Part shown: in pieces, positions 60,214-64,000 of the stretch
Numbering within the stretch: position 1 is the stretch's first letter
Layout: each line of letters opens with the position of its first letter
DNA from: Anaerobaca lacustris
GTDB taxonomy: Bacteria > Planctomycetota > Phycisphaerae > Sedimentisphaerales > Anaerobacaceae
Length of the DNA stretch: 64,000 nucleotides
Assembly: GCF_030012215.1 (NCBI RefSeq)
Contig: NZ_JASCXX010000002.1
Coordinates: 1-64,000, forward strand
Direction: 5' to 3'
Program-made: the position numbers and the translations under genes
Notes under the pieces: generated by a model
Databases searched by the model: none
What the model saw: only the letters and a program-made list of their open reading frames with translations
What the model was told of the DNA's origin: nothing

Positions 60214-61773
60214 ATGCTGCAACCCATGTGGAGAACGATCTCGGTCCTCGTCCTGGGGACGGTCGTCCTGTGCAACGCCGAAGCGAAGCGCCCGGAAAGC
60301 TGGGTGCGGACGGGACCGCTGGGACCTGTACCTGAGCGGGTCTCGGACCGTCTGCCGCTGTCCGATCAGAGCAACGAGGGCGATTGGGTCTCGTACGAGC
60401 CGATGACGGACGAATTCGATGGGACGGCGCTCGATCCGAATAAGTGGTGGCCCCGGAACCCCGGCTGGCTGGGGCGTCAGCCTGCGTATTTCTGGCCCGG
60501 TAACGTCACCGTCTCGGACGGCAAGCTCCACCTGGCGATGCGCCGCGAAGAGGTGCCCGAAATGCCCAAAGACAAAGGCTACCATACCTATACATCGGCC
60601 GCCGTGCAGAGCAAGGGCCTGATCCGGTACGGCTACTTCGAGGTCAAGGCCAGGCCGATGCGGTCGCATGGGTCCAGCTCCTTCTGGTTCTATCACAGCA
60701 CGCCCGAGGAGTGGACCGAGATCGACGTCTTCGAGATCGGCGGCGGGGCGCCCGGCTTCGAGCGCAAGTACAACATGAACGTGCACGTCTTCCGGACGCC
60801 CACCGAAACCGAGCACTGGTCGAGTCACGGCGTCTGGACCGCGCCGACGGACCTGGCCGACAACTATCATGCCTACGGCCTGGAATGGGGGCCCGGCAAG
60901 ATCAAGTGGTACTTCGACGGCGTGCTGGTCCGCTGGGTCGAGAACACCCATTGGCATCAGGCGCTGAGGTTAAACTTCGACAGCGAGACAATGCCCGAAT
61001 GGTTCGGTTTGCCTGAAGACGGCGATCTGCCTTCGACCTACAGCATCGAATACGTCCGGTCCTGGAAGCAGCGGGCCGATGCGCCGTTGCCGGTAGGCGA
61101 CGGGTACAAGCTCGTCTGGTCCGACGAGTTCGACGGAGAGACACTCGATCTGAGCAAATGGGACTATCGCGGCTTGGGCCCGCGCCGCAATGCGATCAAC
61201 GTCAAGGAGACCGTCTCGCTGGACGGCGAGGGACATCTCGTCCTGACCACGAAGCGCGTCGGCGACGCCTGGCACACCGCGATGATCGGCACGCAGGGCA
61301 AGTTCGAGACGACCTTCGGCTATTTTGAGTGCCGCGTCCGGTTGCAGGAGCAGATCGGCCACTGGTCGGCCTTCTGGCTCCAGAGCCCCAGCCTGGGCGA
61401 TCCGCTGGGCGACCCCGCGACAGCCGGCACGGAGATCGACATCTTCGAATACCTGCGTAAGGACGGCGACCGCGTCCATCACAACCTGCACTGGGACGGC
61501 TACGGCGAGCACCATAAACGAGCCGGCACGACCGTGACGGTGCCCGGACTGGGCGAGGGCTGGCACACCTTCGGCCTGCTCTGGACCGAGGCCGAATATG
61601 TCTTCTACGTCGATGGCCACCAGACCTGGCGCAGCGACAAGGGCGTCTCGCATCGCGACCAGTACATCATCCTGAGCCTGGAGGTCGGCACGTGGGCCGG
61701 CGATATCGCGCAGGCGGAACTGCCCGATCATCTCTACGTCGATTACGTCCGCGTCTACAAGAAGGCCCCGTAG
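60214..61773 (+). CDS. Secreted protein with two GH16 catalytic domains
   Basis: The 519-residue protein has a signal peptide (ISVLVLGTVVLCNAEA). A first GH16 domain (about 60-290) carries the catalytic E-x-D-x-x-E as E169-I-D171-V-F-E174, and TYSIEYVRSW at its end. A second (about 295-519) has E407-I-D409-I-F-E412 and a closing YVDYVRVYKK. GH16 enzymes cut beta-1,3/1,4-glucans, agars, porphyrans or carrageenans. The first domain resembles the agarase/carrageenase type and the second is more laminarinase-like. Both active sites look intact. GGAGGTGA lies 6 bp before the ATG. It is co-transcribed with the sulfatase. Confidence 0.92.
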   Translation: MLQPMWRTISVLVLGTVVLCNAEAKRPESWVRTGPLGPVPERVSDRLPLSDQSNEGDWVSYEPMTDEFDGTALDPNKWWPRNPGWLGRQPAYFWPGNVTVSDGKLHLAMRREEVPEMPKDKGYHTYTSAAVQSKGLIRYGYFEVKARPMRSHGSSSFWFYHSTPEEWTEIDVFEIGGGAPGFERKYNMNVHVFRTPTETEHWSSHGVWTAPTDLADNYHAYGLEWGPGKIKWYFDGVLVRWVENTHWHQALRLNFDSETMPEWFGLPEDGDLPSTYSIEYVRSWKQRADAPLPVGDGYKLVWSDEFDGETLDLSKWDYRGLGPRRNAINVKETVSLDGEGHLVLTTKRVGDAWHTAMIGTQGKFETTFGYFECRVRLQEQIGHWSAFWLQSPSLGDPLGDPATAGTEIDIFEYLRKDGDRVHHNLHWDGYGEHHKRAGTTVTVPGLGEGWHTFGLLWTEAEYVFYVDGHQTWRSDKGVSHRDQYIILSLEVGTWAGDIAQAELPDHLYVDYVRVYKKAP

Positions 61774-61784
61774 GTCGTGCCCTC

Positions 61785-62765
61785 TTATGCGAAGCTGTGG
61801 CGGACAGGCTGTTTCTTCAGTTCCGCCAGGGTGGGCAGCAGTTCGAACGACCGAACGGGGTGGGCCTCGGTGAATCGGTCGATGGTGTGCTGAATCTGGG
61901 CCATCGTTCGGCCGTGCATCATGGCGAAGAGGTTGTAAGGCCAGCCTGCAAACACCTGTCGCTCGTAGCAGTGACTGACGGCGCCGGAATGGGCGAGCCG
62001 ACGGCCGGCCTCGACGATGCGCTCGGGATCGACCTGTGCCGCGAACATGACGTTGGCGGTGAAGCCGAGCTTGTGGTGGTTGAGCACGCCGGCGATGCGC
62101 CGGATCACCCCGGCCTCGATCAGCTCCGCCAGCAGGGCGAACATCTCCGGCTCGGCCATACCCGCCGGCCGAACGGTAGCGAATGGACGCGAGACGATCT
62201 CCAGACCGTCGCGCAGACCGGTGAGCAAGTGCTTGTGCTCGTCGCGCAGTGTAACCGGTTCCGTTCCAGGCGTCCTTTCGACATCACGCAGAAGCACACT
62301 GTCGTCGCTTTCGGCGTCGAAACGCACGTCGAGCTTGAAGACGCGCGTCACCGGCAGGCTGTGAAACGCGATGTCGAAACGCCCCTGAAGCTCGACCAGA
62401 CTGAGCCGAAGCTGCTCGGGCGATTGGGCCTGGAGAGTGAACCAGAGATTGAACCTGTGGTTGCGCAGGTAGTTGTGCGAGACGCCGGAAAGGGCGTTGA
62501 CCGCCGCTGTCACCGGCCGAATCTGTTCATCCGGCACGTGGGCGGTCACGAGCGTGCTGGCCATGCCCAGCGCCCGCTGATTGAGCACGGCGCAGATACG
62601 CCGCAGCACGCCCGATGCCTTCAATTGCTGCGCCTGCTCCAGGACCTCCGCCTCAGTGCAGCCCAGGTCAGCCGCGATCTCGGCAAACGGCTGCGAAACG
62701 AGCGGCAGGCCCCTCTGAAGGCGATTGCACAGGCGCTTCTCGAAATCGGTCAGCGAGACCGTCAT
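61785..62765 (-). CDS. ahbAB: Fused siroheme decarboxylase AhbA/AhbB
   Basis: The 326-residue protein is built from two homologous halves, each with an Lrp-like winged helix (FEKRLCNRLQRGLPLVSQPF; HKHLLTGLRDGLEIVSRPF) followed by a ferredoxin-like fold. The first half carries NYLRNHRFNLWFTL and the second CYERQVFAGWPYNLFAMMHG, the motifs of the two siroheme decarboxylase subunits normally made as separate proteins. The enzyme converts siroheme to 12,18-didecarboxysiroheme in the alternative heme pathway. The ATG at 62765 overlaps the ahbD stop by ATGA. Misannotation as an AsnC regulator is common for this family. Confidence 0.88.
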   Translation of the reverse strand: MTVSLTDFEKRLCNRLQRGLPLVSQPFAEIAADLGCTEAEVLEQAQQLKASGVLRRICAVLNQRALGMASTLVTAHVPDEQIRPVTAAVNALSGVSHNYLRNHRFNLWFTLQAQSPEQLRLSLVELQGRFDIAFHSLPVTRVFKLDVRFDAESDDSVLLRDVERTPGTEPVTLRDEHKHLLTGLRDGLEIVSRPFATVRPAGMAEPEMFALLAELIEAGVIRRIAGVLNHHKLGFTANVMFAAQVDPERIVEAGRRLAHSGAVSHCYERQVFAGWPYNLFAMMHGRTMAQIQHTIDRFTEAHPVRSFELLPTLAELKKQPVRHSFA

Positions 62766-63799
62766 GGTTTGCCCTTTGGCTCGTACCAGCAGACGGGGTC
62801 TGCGGCGAGGTAGTCGCCCGTCATGGTGTACGCGCGGGCGCGGCAGCCGCCGCAGACGGTGACATAGGCGCATCGGCCGCACTTGCCTTTGTACGCCGGC
62901 AGATCGCGAATCTCGGTGAGGAATGGCGAACGGTCCCAGATCGCAGCGAAGTCGTAGCCGTTCTCGACGAGATTTCCCGCCGAGACATCAAGGAAACCGC
63001 ACGTCTGGACGTCGCCTCGATGGCTGATGAAGCCGAAGCCGCGCCCGCCCATGCACCCGCTGATGTGCACCTTGGGTACTTCGGCGTTCATCTCGCGAAA
63101 GAGCCGGGCGTATTGCGGCCCGCAGGTCACGCGCAGTTCGATGCCAAGCTCGGCCCGCAGTTGCAGCAGCTCGGCCAGCAGCTCGGCGTATTGGCTCGGT
63201 TCGAGAATCTCTTCGCTGATCTGCTCGCCCCGCCCGGTGGGAACGAGGATGAACGGATTGTAGCAATAGGCCCCCAGCCGACGCGCCAGATCGGCGATGG
63301 CCGGCACCTCGTGCAGGTTGCTTCGCGTGATCGTCGTATTGATCTGGAATCGGACGCCGGTTCGCCGGGTGGTCTCGGCGGCCCGCAGGACCGTTTCGAA
63401 CGCGCCCTCGGTCCGCCGGAAGGCGTCGTGCGTTTCCGCTGTCGCGCCGTCGAGCGAGAACGACAGCGCCATCAGGCCGGCCTCTTTCAGCGTCGCCAGC
63501 GACGCGTCGTCGATGGCATAGCCGCACGTGGCCATCACCACGTACAGCCCAAGATCCTGCCCATGCCGCACGAGTTCGACAATGTCGGCGCGTTCGGTGG
63601 GTTCGCCCCCGGTCATGATGACGACGCACTTGCCGTAGGCGGCCACCGCGTCGAGGATCTTCTTCCACTGCTCCGTGCTCAATTCGTCGGCGACGGCACC
63701 ATCGGCATCGGCCCGACAGTGCCGACAATTGAACCGGCACCGCCGCGTCACCTCCAACGCCATCAATCGCGGCTTGTTGTTCTGTCCGTGTTTCGTCAT
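62762..63799 (-). CDS. ahbD: Radical SAM heme synthase-like protein (AhbD type)
   Basis: The 345-residue radical SAM enzyme has its first cluster site in RRCRFNCRHCRA (Cys21, 25, 28), then MTGGEPTERADIVELVRHG. A C-terminal SPASM-like region shows GCMGGRGFGFISHRGDVQTC and CGRCAYVTVCGGCRARAY, with further cluster cysteines. In the alternative route AhbD oxidatively decarboxylates coproheme to heme, and AhbC removes two acetate side chains. Gene order with fused ahbAB favours AhbD, though AhbC cannot be fully excluded. The ATG at 63799 is preceded only by a GTG in frame and has no ribosome binding site. Confidence 0.87.
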   Translation of the reverse strand: MTKHGQNNKPRLMALEVTRRCRFNCRHCRADADGAVADELSTEQWKKILDAVAAYGKCVVIMTGGEPTERADIVELVRHGQDLGLYVVMATCGYAIDDASLATLKEAGLMALSFSLDGATAETHDAFRRTEGAFETVLRAAETTRRTGVRFQINTTITRSNLHEVPAIADLARRLGAYCYNPFILVPTGRGEQISEEILEPSQYAELLAELLQLRAELGIELRVTCGPQYARLFREMNAEVPKVHISGCMGGRGFGFISHRGDVQTCGFLDVSAGNLVENGYDFAAIWDRSPFLTEIRDLPAYKGKCGRCAYVTVCGGCRARAYTMTGDYLAADPVCWYEPKGKP

Positions 63800-63807
63800 C
63801 ACTTGCC

Positions 63808-63836
63808 ACTCTATCGAAATCCGCTCTGTGCGTCAA
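63808..63836 (-). promoter_or_regulatory. Promoter of the ahbD-ahbAB operon, probably leaderless
   Basis: On the minus strand, TTGACG (63836-63831), a 17-bp spacer and TAGAGT (63813-63808) end 8 bp before the ATG at 63799. Confidence 0.55.
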
Positions 63837-63987
63837 TTCCGGCCCGCTTTCAGCGACCGAGAGGATACTGCAAAGGGCGTCTGTCGAGGTGGATATCACA
63901 CGCTCCCTATGTGCAGCTCTGGCAAGGGTTTGTGGGAATGTGGAGAAAGTCGGCAATTGGGTCTTTCTTGCGGGGCGGGGGCGCTCG

Positions 63988-63993
63988 TATAAT
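63988..63993 (+). promoter_or_regulatory. -10 box at the right edge
   Basis: A perfect TATAAT lies 7 bp from the end of the window and may serve a gene outside it on the plus strand. The -35 region is weak. Confidence 0.3.
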
Positions 63994-64000
63994 TGCATAC

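Overview
The window is a high-GC bacterial chromosome segment. Gene content points to Planctomycetota, most likely a Phycisphaerae or Sedimentisphaerales-like anaerobe. The evidence is the DUF1080 protein, Tat-exported Gfo/Idh/MocA oxidoreductase and sulfatase, many secreted glycan-active enzymes, very large LamG and subtilisin-type secreted proteins, and a siroheme-decarboxylase/radical-SAM pair belonging to the oxygen-independent alternative heme route. This placement is an inference from families; no rRNA gene is present.

Layout. 0.4-6 kb (+): a pectin-type operon, DUF1080 protein, pectate lyase and a complete TRAP transporter (dctPQM). 6.1-8.9 kb (-): a ParA-type ATPase overlapping an AlbA_2/Schlafen-type protein, bracketed by two nearly identical copies of a 68-codon ORF. 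This is the best candidate for an undescribed cassette. 9-12.9 kb: palindromic repeats, two membrane proteins, an MNT/HEPN toxin-antitoxin pair and an unknown gene. 12.9-17.9 kb (-): a central-metabolism cluster, gap, ndk, pgk, rpe, accD. 18.3-21.8 kb: a PIN/Phd toxin-antitoxin pair, an IS4-family insertion sequence, a small nuclease-like gene and a frameshifted DUF4258 gene with its partner. 21.9-28.6 kb: an AlaC-type aminotransferase (-), a 1437-residue SNF2-family ATPase (+) and a BrnT/BrnA pair (+). 28.7-41.3 kb: a polysaccharide-degradation locus with GH5, GH97, a CBM6/beta-helix protein, an oxidoreductase, a glycosidase-like protein and a GH78 alpha-L-rhamnosidase. 41.7-45.5 kb (-): DNA methyltransferase, lnt and a HEAT-repeat lipoprotein. 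45.8-58 kb: a large LamG/discoidin protein, dprA, a STAS protein and two divergent subtilisin-like proteases with clear divergent promoters. 58.2-63.8 kb: an ACT-domain protein, a sulfatase and a tandem GH16 protein (+), facing an ahbD-ahbAB operon (-).

How it works together. The two carbohydrate regions would depolymerise pectin, rhamnogalacturonan-like and sulfated or algal glycans outside the cytoplasmic membrane. The TRAP system would import an acidic product, and the glycolysis cluster would consume the sugars. Four small toxin-antitoxin-like pairs, an IS and several families of structured palindromic repeats (some lying inside genes) make 6-28 kb a plastic accessory stretch. Two technical themes recur. 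Several genes have good promoters ending 7-9 bp before the ATG with no ribosome binding site, so their mRNAs are probably leaderless. Short cruciform repeats sit in intergenic gaps and, twice, in frame inside coding sequences.
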